Source: Chrysoperla carnea
Lineage: Eukaryota > Arthropoda > Insecta > Neuroptera > Chrysopidae
Assembly: GCF_905475395.1 (NCBI RefSeq)
Contig: NC_058342.1
Location: 8,493,140 to 8,557,139, forward strand
Length of the DNA stretch: 64,000 nt
Direction of reading: 5' to 3'
The notes beneath the pieces are model-generated. The model was given only the letters and a program-made list of their open reading frames with translations, searched no databases and had not been told where the DNA came from. Each line of letters begins with the position of its first letter. The first letter of the stretch is position 1. Position numbers and translations under genes: made by a program. Positions 11,656 to 20,693 of this stretch are shown here, one piece after another.

Positions 11656-12387
11656 TATAATAACTTTAACCTTCCCAATTTCAATAATCAACAAAGCATT
11701 TCAAATAACAACGTGCCGAATCTCGTGGCTCCCAACCAAAGGACCACTCACAGGGACAGTCTAACACAGTTATTGGCCATCCATAATCAACTTCTATTGG
11801 ATACTCAAAAACAAATTAAGAACCTATCGGGTCCCAACTTCAAACCAGATATGACCCAATTGTGCCAAAATCTACCAAGAGCAGACGGCGATAACCCATC
11901 CATCTTCATAGATTTCCTAATAAAAGTGGAGAATATTGTTAATTTGAACATTATGCCACTACCTAAACTCATTAAAGGATTAGTTACACAAACGGAGGGT
12001 GAATTACAATTATGGCTATCTAGACTAGCAACCCCCACTAACACCTGGGACCACATTAAAAGTGAACTTCTGATAAAATTCTTGTCCCCCACCCAAATGT
12101 CAAGGATTCAACTAGAAAAAATCTTCAGGTACCAAAACTCCAATGAATCTCTCAAGCAATTCACTTACGATTTGGAGATCACCGCTAAGGTCCTAAACCT
12201 TCACGACGAAACGCGCATCGTGACGCACATCCTTGACAGTGCAAATTCCGAATACCTACCATTGTTAGCAACCATCTTCCCCCAACCAACGACATTCGAA
12301 CAATTATACCAAATTGCCAAACGCGCTGATGAAAATGCAAATCGACTAAAGAATGCGATCTCGCGAGAAAATCCAAAACATAGTTGA
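11656..12387 (+). CDS. Gypsy gag capsid protein, 5'-truncated
   Basis: The gag reading frame is open across the left junction, and its ATG lies beyond the missing 5' end. The product has an N-terminal Asn/Gln-rich stretch and a helical capsid-like region (FIDFLIKVENI...LIKGLVTQ...WDHIKSELLIKFL). No CCHC zinc knuckle is present, unlike the related element at 28 kb, which has one. A TGA (12385-12387) separates it in the same frame from the protease segment. That stop is either a mutation or a readthrough site. Confidence 0.75.
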   Translation, partial: YNNFNLPNFNNQQSISNNNVPNLVAPNQRTTHRDSLTQLLAIHNQLLLDTQKQIKNLSGPNFKPDMTQLCQNLPRADGDNPSIFIDFLIKVENIVNLNIMPLPKLIKGLVTQTEGELQLWLSRLATPTNTWDHIKSELLIKFLSPTQMSRIQLEKIFRYQNSNESLKQFTYDLEITAKVLNLHDETRIVTHILDSANSEYLPLLATIFPQPTTFEQLYQIAKRADENANRLKNAISRENPKHS

Positions 12388-12927
12388 CAATTGAAAGAAT
12401 CTCGAAGCAATTCCGATAATTCACCTCAACAGCGGAAATTATTTGCTTCCCTTTCCCACAAGTGCGAATTCAAATACCAAAACGCTATACCGTTTATCGA
12501 ATTGAATATCTTAGAGCATAAATATCGGTCAATGATTGACACTGGTTCAACTTACAACATTATTCGTTCCGATTTGGCTTTACTTCTGAAACATAAAAAA
12601 CACAAGATTAATAAAATATTCAAAAGAATTGCCATCGCAAATAATACCAACATCACCATAGATAAATCAATTACCTTAATTATCAAAATTCAGAAGTACA
12701 CCTGGAAAGCAACCTTTCTCATCGTCAAAAATCTTCCCTGTCAACTTATACTTGGCAACGATTTCCTTCATAGTGTGAAAGCCAATTTAAATTTCCAACG
12801 AAAATGCCTTATAATCGAAAACTTAAACTTAACTACACCTATCATTTTCGAACAAAACGAACAATTCAACTTACTTCTTGAGAATTCAGCAAAGGGCCAT
12901 CTGATACCCAACACTTGGAAAATCTAA
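12388..12927 (+). CDS. Gypsy aspartic protease
   Basis: A retropepsin, the same frame as gag after a single TGA. The active site DTGS is at about nt 12538, preceded by a hydrophobic strand. The second conserved motif ILGNDFL lies near 12751. It would cleave the Gag-Pol polyprotein. The frame ends at 12925-12927 and overlaps the RT frame by 13 nt in the -1 register. No convincing slippery heptamer is present at the overlap, so this is more likely a frameshift mutation than programmed. Confidence 0.8.
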   Translation, partial: QLKESRSNSDNSPQQRKLFASLSHKCEFKYQNAIPFIELNILEHKYRSMIDTGSTYNIIRSDLALLLKHKKHKINKIFKRIAIANNTNITIDKSITLIIKIQKYTWKATFLIVKNLPCQLILGNDFLHSVKANLNFQRKCLIIENLNLTTPIIFEQNEQFNLLLENSAKGHLIPNTWKI

Positions 12928-15575
12928 AAAACAATTACTGTGACGTCTTAACCAACAAAACAGGCACCGCTACTAATCACACAATGAAAATACTCCTGAA
13001 GGACAGATCGCCGATTTACAAACATCCATATACATTGGTACCCCCAAAAGCAGCCATCCTGAACAATATTGTAGACGATCTATTAAACCAAGGTATCATT
13101 GAGCGATGTACCAGTTCATGGGCAAGTCCTACATTTCTTGTCAAAAAGCGAGATGGATCTTACCGCATTGTCCACGATTATCGAGAGGTAAATAAAAAAA
13201 TACTCTTCGATCCATATCCTAGTAGTCAAATTCAAGACTGTTTTAACTCCCTCCATGGCGCAAAGATATTTTCATCGATCGATCTCGTCAATAGCTTCCA
13301 CCAGGTAAAACTCGATAAAAATTCTAGAAACATAACAGCTTTCGTCACACCCAATGGCCAATACAGGTATTTGAAAGCTCCGCAAGGTCTCGCCAATAGC
13401 AGCCAAGCTTTGAATAGAGTTATGCTCGACATATTTGGAGATCTAAAATATAAATATTGCGTTCCTTACGCCGACGACCTCCTTATATATTCGAACTCCA
13501 TTGAAGAACATTTCAAACATCTATCCGAAGTCCTAAGAAGATTAAAAGAAAATGGTTTAACAGCAAAACCTGAGAAATGTCGATTCTTCATGACCAGATT
13601 AAAATACCTAGGTTTAATCATTGATGAAAACGGTCTATCCATCGACACCTCCAAAGTACAAGCGATTAACGACTTACCACCACCTAAAAATCTAAAACAA
13701 CTTCGTATGGTACTTGGAATTTTTGGTTATTATATGAAATTCATAGATAATTATTCCGAAATCTGTTATCCATTAAATAAACTTCGTCAGAAAAACGTAA
13801 AATACGAATTCAAACAAATACATCTGGACGCTTTCAACAAACTAAAAACAAAACTTACATCGGCTCCCATACTAAAATTTCCTGATTTCACCAAGCCATT
13901 TATCATTAGATGCGACGCAAGTGACCATTGTATAGCGGGCGTACTGTTACAACGCGTCAATGACGTACTACACCCAATTGCATATACATCCAGGAAACTT
14001 TCACCAGCTGAATGTAAAACTCATATTTACGAGAAGGAAGCACTGAGTTTAATTTCTACGATCAACAAATTTCAAGATTATTTACACAACGGAAAATTCA
14101 CCATCCAGACCGATAATAATGCACTAACTTATCTATTCAAAAACTGTAAAAACACTGGTAAACTCGCACGTTGGCAACTCACTCTATCAAATTTCGAATT
14201 CGAGGTTGAACATATAAATGGCACTATAAACAATTTAGCCGACGCTCTTTCTAGGCTATACTCAGAAGTTGACCCCATAGAACAACCGAACCATCCGATC
14301 ACTACACATCTTTACGACGACGTAACCCCGGAGGACAAGCTCTTACTTTTGCAACAGTATCCTCCTATCTTCCCTAATATTCGAGTAGCACAGTCAAATG
14401 ACCCTGAGTGCAAAACCATCATACTCCGAATGCGTAACGGAGTGGATGATGTCAATAATTTTACACTCTACCATGGCATTCTGTGTAAGAAAACAGGGAG
14501 ATATAAAAAACGACGTATCTACGTTCCCGAGGCTCTACGTCAAGCCATACTACACTATTTCCACGATGGCCTCCTAGCATCCCACCAAGGTGTCGTAAAG
14601 GTGTATTCAAATATCTCCAGACGCTTTTATTGGAAGAATCTATATAAAGACGTAGCTGATTACGTCAAATCTTGTGACGTTTGTCTTCGACATAAAATTC
14701 CACCTAAACCAAAACCTAACATGGAAGCAAAAAACCCGAACTACGTCTATGAAGCCCTTCATATTGACATTCTTGGCCCTCTTCCCATCACTAAAAACAG
14801 AAATAGATACCTGCTGGTAGCTGTAGATAGTTACAGCCGGTTTCTACAAACATTTCCTTTAAAAACTTGCAACTCAAGTTCGATTTGTACCGCTTTAGAA
14901 AGATCTTTCTTAACGTTCTCGGTACCATACATAGTTATTTCGGATAACGCAAGTTATTTCAAATCCACAACTTACAAGGAATTTTGTTACAAGTGGGGGA
15001 TCAGAGCTAGGTACCTGTCACCATACGCACCTTCAGGTAATAAATCAGAAGCAATGAACAAAATCCTCATTGCGAACATTAGCACACTTCTACAATCAGC
15101 ATCCACAGGTCACATCACATGGGACGAATTCGTCGGATTCGCCACATTCGCTTATAACAATTCATTTTCACCTGTAGCCAATTCCACCCCAGCTTCAATT
15201 TTTTTTGGTCGAAATCTAACCTTCCCTCTTGATCATCTTTGGGAAATTCATAGAATTTTATCAATAAACAAAAGATTACCAAAACAAACAATCGAACTTT
15301 TCCTCAAAAAGTCATTGAAAAAGAGGAAAGATTATTTTAATCGAGGCAAGAAACCCCACGGATTCAATGTGAATGACCTGGTTATGTTGAAGAAAAAACA
15401 AATTTCTGTACATGGTACTTCAAGCAAAAAATTCCTCGCCAAATATCTTGGCCCATACACAATTGTGAATTTTAAAACTAAAAACACCGTAATATTAAAA
15501 AATATTACGACCGGAAAATGCTTGAAGTGCCATGCCATGTATCTAAAGAAGTATTATAGACGTGACAAACCTTAA
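12915..15575 (+). CDS. Gypsy reverse transcriptase, RNase H and integrase
   Basis: 886 codons without interruption. RT spans about 12960-13660 with the catalytic YADD at 13467-13478. RNase H follows with its RCDAS motif (about 13908) and DALSR (about 14239). Next comes an HHCC zinc-binding domain (14560-14695) and an integrase core with D in HIDILG (about 14766), D at 14943 and E at 15048, close to the usual D,D-35-E spacing. A basic C-terminal domain with GPY/F-type motif (LGPYTIV, near 15450) follows. All catalytic residues looked for are present, so this pol is the best preserved of the window's Gypsy copies. Loss of the 5' LTR still makes the element immobile. Confidence 0.92.
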   Translation: MENLKNNYCDVLTNKTGTATNHTMKILLKDRSPIYKHPYTLVPPKAAILNNIVDDLLNQGIIERCTSSWASPTFLVKKRDGSYRIVHDYREVNKKILFDPYPSSQIQDCFNSLHGAKIFSSIDLVNSFHQVKLDKNSRNITAFVTPNGQYRYLKAPQGLANSSQALNRVMLDIFGDLKYKYCVPYADDLLIYSNSIEEHFKHLSEVLRRLKENGLTAKPEKCRFFMTRLKYLGLIIDENGLSIDTSKVQAINDLPPPKNLKQLRMVLGIFGYYMKFIDNYSEICYPLNKLRQKNVKYEFKQIHLDAFNKLKTKLTSAPILKFPDFTKPFIIRCDASDHCIAGVLLQRVNDVLHPIAYTSRKLSPAECKTHIYEKEALSLISTINKFQDYLHNGKFTIQTDNNALTYLFKNCKNTGKLARWQLTLSNFEFEVEHINGTINNLADALSRLYSEVDPIEQPNHPITTHLYDDVTPEDKLLLLQQYPPIFPNIRVAQSNDPECKTIILRMRNGVDDVNNFTLYHGILCKKTGRYKKRRIYVPEALRQAILHYFHDGLLASHQGVVKVYSNISRRFYWKNLYKDVADYVKSCDVCLRHKIPPKPKPNMEAKNPNYVYEALHIDILGPLPITKNRNRYLLVAVDSYSRFLQTFPLKTCNSSSICTALERSFLTFSVPYIVISDNASYFKSTTYKEFCYKWGIRARYLSPYAPSGNKSEAMNKILIANISTLLQSASTGHITWDEFVGFATFAYNNSFSPVANSTPASIFFGRNLTFPLDHLWEIHRILSINKRLPKQTIELFLKKSLKKRKDYFNRGKKPHGFNVNDLVMLKKKQISVHGTSSKKFLAKYLGPYTIVNFKTKNTVILKNITTGKCLKCHAMYLKKYYRRDKP

Positions 15576-15750
15576 CCGGTGATTTTTTTTCTTCCATACA
15601 ATCACCAAGATTCTTCCAGTATTAGCTTCGGGTACCCTAACTTTAAGAGCATATCTTTTCACCCCACCTGAAGATGATAATTATTCTTCTGTGACGGATC
15701 CTCATCACTACACAGTAAGATCACTGCCTGAAAGATGAGAGGGGGGTACA
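15576..15750 (+). other. Gypsy 3' untranslated region with polypurine tract
   Basis: A short non-coding spacer between the integrase stop and the LTR, ending in the purine run GAGAGGGGGG (about 15737-15746), the primer for plus-strand synthesis. Confidence 0.65.
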
Positions 15751-16300
15751 TGTTATGTAGTGAATCTGCTAAAAATACATTAGTATATTCACCCTTATTT
15801 ATAGGGAAATTTCATCATAGTCACTGCATAACATAATTTCATATAAACATAATAGTTATGTTTTTTTTCAACTGGTTGGTGACAATTTTGCCTCCAAAAT
15901 CCCACCTACATCCTAAAACAGAAAAACAACGATCTCACCTTTTTAATCAATTATTATCTGAACTTCATAGTGAAGACACATATAAAATAATTACTAAAAC
16001 TGTTTCAATCGAGTAGAATTACTTAAATTGTTTCAATCGAGTAGTATTTTAAATTGTTTCAATCAACTGTATTTCGATTTTGTACTTATGGATAAATATC
16101 TAAAACAAATAAATTATCTTTAAACAAATTCGTCTTTTTATTATTCAAAAATACGAAATTACCTGTGGAAGATACGTCCAACACGTGGGTTTCAATTAGG
16201 AGTTTGTCATCCAGGAATTGGAGGATATTAAATTAAAGCTCCAATTATATGATGGTTTTCGGCAAGTGTTAACTTCAACAAATTGAACACTCAACATTTT
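15751..16300 (+). repeat. Gypsy 3' LTR (right edge uncertain)
   Basis: It starts TGTTATGTAG immediately after the polypurine tract. It contains three direct copies of a motif near TGTTTCAATCGAGTA (15995-16065) and AATAAAT polyadenylation-like signals (about 16108). The right boundary cannot be fixed because the 5' LTR has been lost; a TTTACA near 16302 is a possible end. Confidence 0.45.
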
Positions 16301-16814
16301 ACAGGTAAACATAACCTACAATTTTATCCAACATAGTCAAAATTTGATTGTAATTATTCCACTAATACGAACACACCTAAAAGTTTCGCCAACACAGGAA
16401 CAGATTGGACATTCATCCAAATCGCGACGTCGAATTATACAAACGATAAATTCCACGTTCATCGTACACATATGTATTTGACGTTTGAGTTTCTAAAATC
16501 TATTACTAACAACTGTCAATAAGTAAAGTCAGACTCAGATAAATTGAACCATATGTGAATCAAACGGATAGTACCGTACCCAAATTTGAACAACATTTAA
16601 TCGACGTCGTTTGGATTCATGTCTAACTCGTTCAGCCTGCATGAACCCAGGTTTGTCAACAACAAAGCTTGCTAGTGAACCAGCCTCAAAGGACCTCTGG
16701 GAAATTGGGTGTCCCATACAAATTTCCACATTTAACACCCTCACACGTGACGGACCCCAAAACTCGAACACCAGTTCACCAATAATTGGGAACCAGGGCA
16801 ACTACATAGCAGCT
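16301..16814 (+). other. Unassigned DNA between LTR and resumed Polinton sequence
   Basis: About 500 bp of more balanced base composition than its surroundings. An open frame (16611-16868) runs through it into the Polinton GRGFYLRPYQ peptide, but its upstream part resembles nothing recognised. It may be filler or part of another retroelement captured at the junction. Confidence 0.4.
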
Positions 16815-16868
16815 GTTAAAGGGCGGGGTTTTTATTTAAGACCATATCAAAAGAAGAAGAAACCTTAA
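16815..16868 (+). pseudogene. C-terminal scrap of the Polinton gene preceding the protease
   Basis: The peptide GRGFYLRPYQ followed by a run of lysines and a stop resembles the short glycine-rich, LRPY-containing tails encoded just upstream of the protease in insect Polintons (from family knowledge; moderate confidence). The rest of the gene was lost at the Gypsy junction. Confidence 0.4.
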
Positions 16869-17233
16869 GATTACTACAGAAATTACCGATTCGAGCATTA
16901 ACTGATTTAGAATTGGATAGTTTTGGTAAAAAATATATTAAACACTTTAGGGGTGTATACATGCGAAATACCCTACCAAAAAAACCTTTACAAAGAGAAT
17001 GTGCCATAGTAAATCTTGCTAGTTCATCATCAAGAGGATCTCACTGGATTTGCTTCTTCAAGAAAAACTCTAAAATATATTATTTTGATAGTTATGGAGA
17101 TGTACCCCCACCACTTGAAATAATAACTTATCTAGGAAAAAATATTCTATATAACTATAACAGTTTTCAAAAAAGCGGATCAATTTGTGGACACCTTTGT
17201 CTAGCATTTTTACTATTTATTACAAATACTTAA
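16820..17233 (+). CDS. Adenain-like cysteine protease (capsid maturation)
   Basis: A C5-family (adenovirus-type) protease of the Polinton virion module, which would process capsid precursors. The block HFRGVYMR precedes ECAIVNL. The catalytic His is in GSHW (about 17040), the acidic residue in YFDSYG (about 17090), the oxyanion Gln in SFQKSG, and the nucleophile Cys is the first of ICGHLC (about 17188). There is no ATG upstream in the open frame (16820 onward), so its true start was lost or spliced. The stop at 17231 precedes the penton ATG by one base. The catalytic set looks intact. Confidence 0.82.
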   Translation, partial: RAGFLFKTISKEEETLRLLQKLPIRALTDLELDSFGKKYIKHFRGVYMRNTLPKKPLQRECAIVNLASSSSRGSHWICFFKKNSKIYYFDSYGDVPPPLEIITYLGKNILYNYNSFQKSGSICGHLCLAFLLFITNT

Positions 17234-17234
17234 T

Positions 17235-17818
17235 ATGGCATACACATTATCCTTAAAAGGTAATCAATCGGAATTAAAGCAAAATTTTTTCCCTCCAATT
17301 CAGCTAGATGGTAATTATTCTTGCGGATTGGTGAGCTTCATTGCATTCAACACAATCCCAAACATTAGCGATTTCAACAACCATTTTAAATATGGTAGCA
17401 CATCATATTATGTGCCTACAGGTACTTACGAAATGGATGCACTTATTAAACTACTTGAAGGAGAATTTCCCTCAATCAAGTTTACCGTAAACTTAAATAC
17501 ATACCAAATTGACATTAAAGGAAAATACACCATTCATTTCGAAGTAGAAAATACAATTGCAAAAGTATTTGGTTTTTCGAAAAAAGTATTAAAACCAGAT
17601 ATTAAGCACACATCTGATTTACCAATTGAAATAAGTGTTGTAAACACAATTCGAATATTATGTAATATTGTGGAAAATGCCTTTTTTCAAGATCAAAAAC
17701 TGTGAACACTAGAGAAATAACTCAGTTGATTGTCAACCTTGTAGATCAAGAGAATCGTCCTATAAATTTGAGAGGGGAAGAAATTCTTGTAAGATTACAT
17801 CTAAGAAAAGATGATTAA
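17235..17818 (+). pseudogene. Penton-like minor capsid protein, internal deletion/frameshift
   Basis: ATG at 17235, directly after the protease stop. The first 156 codons match the single jelly-roll minor capsid (penton base) protein of Polintons, which occupies virion vertices: FFPPIQLDGNYSCGLVSF, then a YYVPTGTYE block. The frame then stops at 17703. The C-terminal strand block (RPINLRGEEILVRLHL) continues in another frame from 17705 to the TAA at 17816. About 30-50 residues expected between the two blocks are missing, so a deletion caused the frameshift. Confidence 0.78.
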
Positions 17819-17957
17819 CTTTAATAATTCTAATAAATATCTAACTTCACCAAAAAAATGTATCATTAAGAAAAAAGTGGTTAAACGTGAAACACGGCTG
17901 TTGAAAGAAAACATAGATTATTTAAAATCAATTGGATTAAAAGTTTTAAAACAATGA
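17811..17957 (+). CDS. Small basic Polinton protein between penton and MCP
   Basis: A 48-codon ATG frame overlapping the penton stop by 8 nt and the MCP start by 4 nt. This tight packing argues that it is genuine. The product is lysine-rich with a C-terminal motif ENIDYLKSIGLKV. Similar short proteins sit at this place in other Polinton/adintovirus genomes (family knowledge, from memory). A virion or DNA-condensing role is possible but not shown. Confidence 0.6.
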   Translation: MINFNNSNKYLTSPKKCIIKKKVVKRETRLLKENIDYLKSIGLKVLKQ

Positions 17958-19177
17958 ATAACAACATTTTAAACTTATCAGAGAAGGTGCATTTTGATAA
18001 TGAAATAACATAAAAAGAGCTGATAAGTTATGCACCCTACAGCGGTAGTAGTTTATCACATGGAAGTAGTATACGAATTGGGATTCAAAATAAGGATGCA
18101 ATATTATTATTATGCGAATCAGATCTTCTAATAGAAGGAACTATTAAAAAAGCGGATGGTAGCGCTGTTACTTCAGCACTCATAAACAATGGAATTGCCC
18201 ACCTATTTGAAGTTATATCTTATAAAATGAATGAACAAGTAATTTGTACAGTATACAACCCTGGTGTTGCTTCAACATTAAATGGCTTAGCCTTACTTAC
18301 ATCGGATCAGGTTAGGGGTTTATCAAATGCTTCATGGATTTCTGATGGTCAATTGGATGGAACAAAGTTAAATTCAACAAAAGATGGCCAATTTCTGTTT
18401 ACTATACCTCTATCTCTACTACTTCCATTTTTTGCTACATATAAGAAAATTATAACCAACACCAAGCATGAGCTTGTTCTCGTGCGATCACGTAATGATG
18501 CAAATAGTGTGAAAAGTGATTCGGAAATAAATATTGATATTACAAAAATAGTGTGGAGAGTACCCACAATTCATCTTAATGATGTTGCAAGATTACACTT
18601 GTTGGATTTAATAAAGCGCAATGTAACAGTTGATGTGGCCTTCCGAAGCTATGATTTAGTTACATACCCCACTCTACCAACAAAACATAAGCATTCATGG
18701 ATGGTGAAATCAACAAATAATCTTAATGCTCCACGTTATGTTATTTTTGCTATGCAGACTGATAGGATTGATGATTTTAAGAAAAATAATCAAATATTCG
18801 ATTTTAACGATCTAACTTCTATTCGCCTATTTCTAAATGAGCGTCAGTTTCCAGCTCAAGATGTTTTTTTCCAAAATTCAGGAGGATTTGCAACACTTTA
18901 CGATATGTATCTCAGATTTAAATCATCTTACAATAACCAAGAAAAATCTTATGAGAAACCGTTATTTGATATCAAAGATTTTATGAGATATACGCCTATT
19001 GTATGCATTGATTGTTCACGACAAAATGAAATTATTACAACAAACTCTGTGGATATTCGCATTGATTTTGAATGTAAAAAAGCTATACCTGATAAAACAA
19101 CTGCTTATGTGTTATTAATTTCTGATTCACTTTTCGAATTTAAAATGCAGACAGGAGATATTAAGAGAATAATATAA
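17954..19177 (+). pseudogene. Major capsid protein (double jelly-roll), premature stop at codon 20
   Basis: A Polinton major capsid protein, predicted to form hexon-like trimers. Frame and context place the start at ATG 17954, overlapping the small upstream gene. A TAA at 18011 interrupts codon 20, after which 388 codons run open to 19177. Conserved-looking blocks include NGIAHLFE, the VYNPGV segment and a terminal AYVLLISDS strand. Total length is 407 codons, a little short of but compatible with the family. Downstream initiation at 18227 would lack the first jelly-roll strands. A single substitution accounts for the defect, so decay is recent. Confidence 0.82.
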
Positions 19178-19178
19178 A
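19168..19178 (+). promoter_or_regulatory. TATA-like element before the coiled-coil gene
   Basis: AATATAAATAG overlaps the end of the capsid gene, about 40 nt upstream of the ATG at 19215. Confidence 0.35.
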
Positions 19179-19214
19179 TAGTTTGTTATACAGTTACAAA
19201 CTATCATTTTTACA

Positions 19215-19820
19215 ATGAGCATGCATAAGTTTGGTTATCGCAAGCTAGATGGAAAATCGGATAAAAAATTTTTGGAGTTAAGCACTCGAATGAATGATAT
19301 AAAAATGGAAATTGATAGACATAAAGCAAATATCAAAGAACTAGATAAGAATGTGAAGGAGCAATTTGAAGAAGAAAGAAAAAACATCAAAGATCTAAAA
19401 TATCAATTAAATAATGAGCGAGATAGTATCCTTTCAACTTTAAGTAAATTAATTGGGAATGTGAAGGAAAACATTTTTAAAACAATAAGTGAAATAAATG
19501 GAAATATACAGAAAGATTTACTTAGAGAGAAAAGTATCCTCTTGAAATCCATGAAAGAATTGAAAGATCTTGTATCTCATTCAAAAAAAGACGTCGAATC
19601 GTTAAATACTAATATAAGCAATTTACAAACAAGAGAGATTGATGTCCTAAAGAGTAGTATAACTATTTTACAAAAAAAGTGTATAAATTTGGAAGAAACA
19701 ATTAAAAATCTTCAAAAACTACAAAAAATAGCTGCTAAAGATTTCTCAGAAAAAAACAGAAAACTGCATGAAGAAGTGTCTGGTATAGCTTTACTAAACA
19801 AGTTGAAAGTTATTCCATAA
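19215..19820 (+). CDS. Coiled-coil protein downstream of the major capsid gene
   Basis: 201 residues, almost entirely predicted alpha-helix with heptad-like spacing of Leu/Ile between Lys/Glu (RMNDIKMEIDRHKANIKELD and similar). It has no signal peptide, membrane span or cysteine cluster (one Cys only). Position directly after the capsid genes suggests a virion structural, fibre or tegument-like role, but this is inference. The frame is intact although its neighbours are broken. Several insect Polintons have coiled-coil proteins here; the family is not recognised. Confidence 0.65.
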   Translation: MSMHKFGYRKLDGKSDKKFLELSTRMNDIKMEIDRHKANIKELDKNVKEQFEEERKNIKDLKYQLNNERDSILSTLSKLIGNVKENIFKTISEINGNIQKDLLREKSILLKSMKELKDLVSHSKKDVESLNTNISNLQTREIDVLKSSITILQKKCINLEETIKNLQKLQKIAAKDFSEKNRKLHEEVSGIALLNKLKVIP

Positions 19821-19937
19821 TAAAAAAACTTTTAGTTTATAATAATTTTATTTGTTAACATTTTTTACATAAATAATTGTATACATTTTATTAATTAATA
19901 AAAATTTTTTTTTTAACAATTTTTTTTTAATAAAACT

Positions 19938-20473
19938 TTATTCATCCTCAATCCCACTATCACTGCTATATTCCAGATTTATGAGTGGTATAGTTGTAAA
20001 CAATTTGCGTTTTCTATTGATAGTGTGTTCTTTCTTATTGTTTGAAAACAGTTTCTCAACACGGTATTTCTCATAAAATAACAATGGGCGTCTTTCTATG
20101 GATCCCAAGAGTAACATATCATCATCATTGTCTTCTGGATATGAAAAGTGATATAGTGATAACAATTCTTCCAAATCTCGTTCTTCTATTGTTTTTAATG
20201 AGGGGTTATATTTTTTAATTAAATTGAAATAATATTTAAACGTTCCATTGGTTCGTAATGTTGAAAATAGATAAGGATTATGATATAAAACATAGTCATA
20301 CATTGTATTGAAATTACGGAGTTTTTCCAATATTATAACAAATTCTCTCTCATATTCTTGAAATTTTCTAGCGCTTTCATCAATTCTATAAAAAAAAAAA
20401 TGTATTTTAAAAATATGAAAGTAATATTACATTTACACAAATCTTACATTTTTAAAGAAGTAATAGCACTCAT
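19938..20473 (-). CDS. Two-exon hypothetical gene (26-nt first exon)
   Basis: Exon 1 is 20473-20448 (ATG plus eight codons, 26 nt). The intron is 20447-20386 (62 bp, GTAAGA donor, T-rich tract, ATAG acceptor). Exon 2 is 20385-19938. The junction falls in phase 2, and the frame joins without a stop to give 157 residues. Without splicing there is no ATG at the head of the long frame, which supports the intron. The product has an EYERE helix, an aromatic-rich middle (YDYVLYHNPYLF) and an acidic C-terminus (SSDSGIEDE). It is transcribed towards the coiled-coil gene and divergently from the gene at 20694. Function unknown. Confidence 0.65.
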
Positions 20474-20693
20474 TTTAAGTAGTCTCACAACTTTAATTTC
20501 AAAGCATGAGATGGTGCTAATAATAAGTAATATGTCTCGCTTATGTAGTAGATATTTATCCATATATGATTGACTTCATTTACATATACTCCGATAGATG
20601 GTGGGAGTGATTTCATGTTCACTATATATTTACATCTTTTTAATTCAAAAATTATTAATTAGTAACCAATCGCGAAACTGTAAAACGTTAACA
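20474..20693. promoter_or_regulatory. Divergent promoter region
   Basis: 220 bp between the ATGs of the minus-strand gene (20473) and the plus-strand gene (20694). TATA-like motifs point both ways: CTATATATTT (about 20619) for the right gene and, on the minus strand, CATATATGG (about 20561) for the left gene. Confidence 0.4.

Larger units (their letters stand above)
11656..16815 (+). mobile_element. Gypsy retrotransposon (5'-truncated) replacing part of the Polinton
   Basis: Polinton PolB homology stops near 11655 and gag codons of a Gypsy element begin within a few bases, without a 5' LTR. Polinton coding (GRGFYLRPYQ motif) resumes near 16815. The insert carries gag, protease, RT, RNase H, integrase, polypurine tract and the start of a 3' LTR. 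No target duplication is seen, and roughly half of PolB is missing at the junction. It is therefore a replacement or insertion-plus-deletion, not a simple insertion. Confidence 0.85.

Noticed and set aside
12900-12930. Programmed -1 frameshift between Gypsy protease and RT
   Set aside because: Frames overlap in the -1 register, but the overlap has no proper X-XXY-YYZ heptamer in the protease frame; a mutation is more likely.
15751-16300. Matching 5' LTR for the Gypsy at 11.7-15.6 kb
   Set aside because: No sequence resembling the LTR start TGTTATGTAG occurs upstream of gag; the junction with PolB lies inside gag codons.
16611-16868. 85-codon protein gene
   Set aside because: It is a chimera of unassigned DNA and a Polinton C-terminal scrap across a junction.
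20358-20573. 71-codon plus-strand frame
   Set aside because: It overlaps the first exon, intron and promoter of the minus-strand two-exon gene and has no ATG context or motif.
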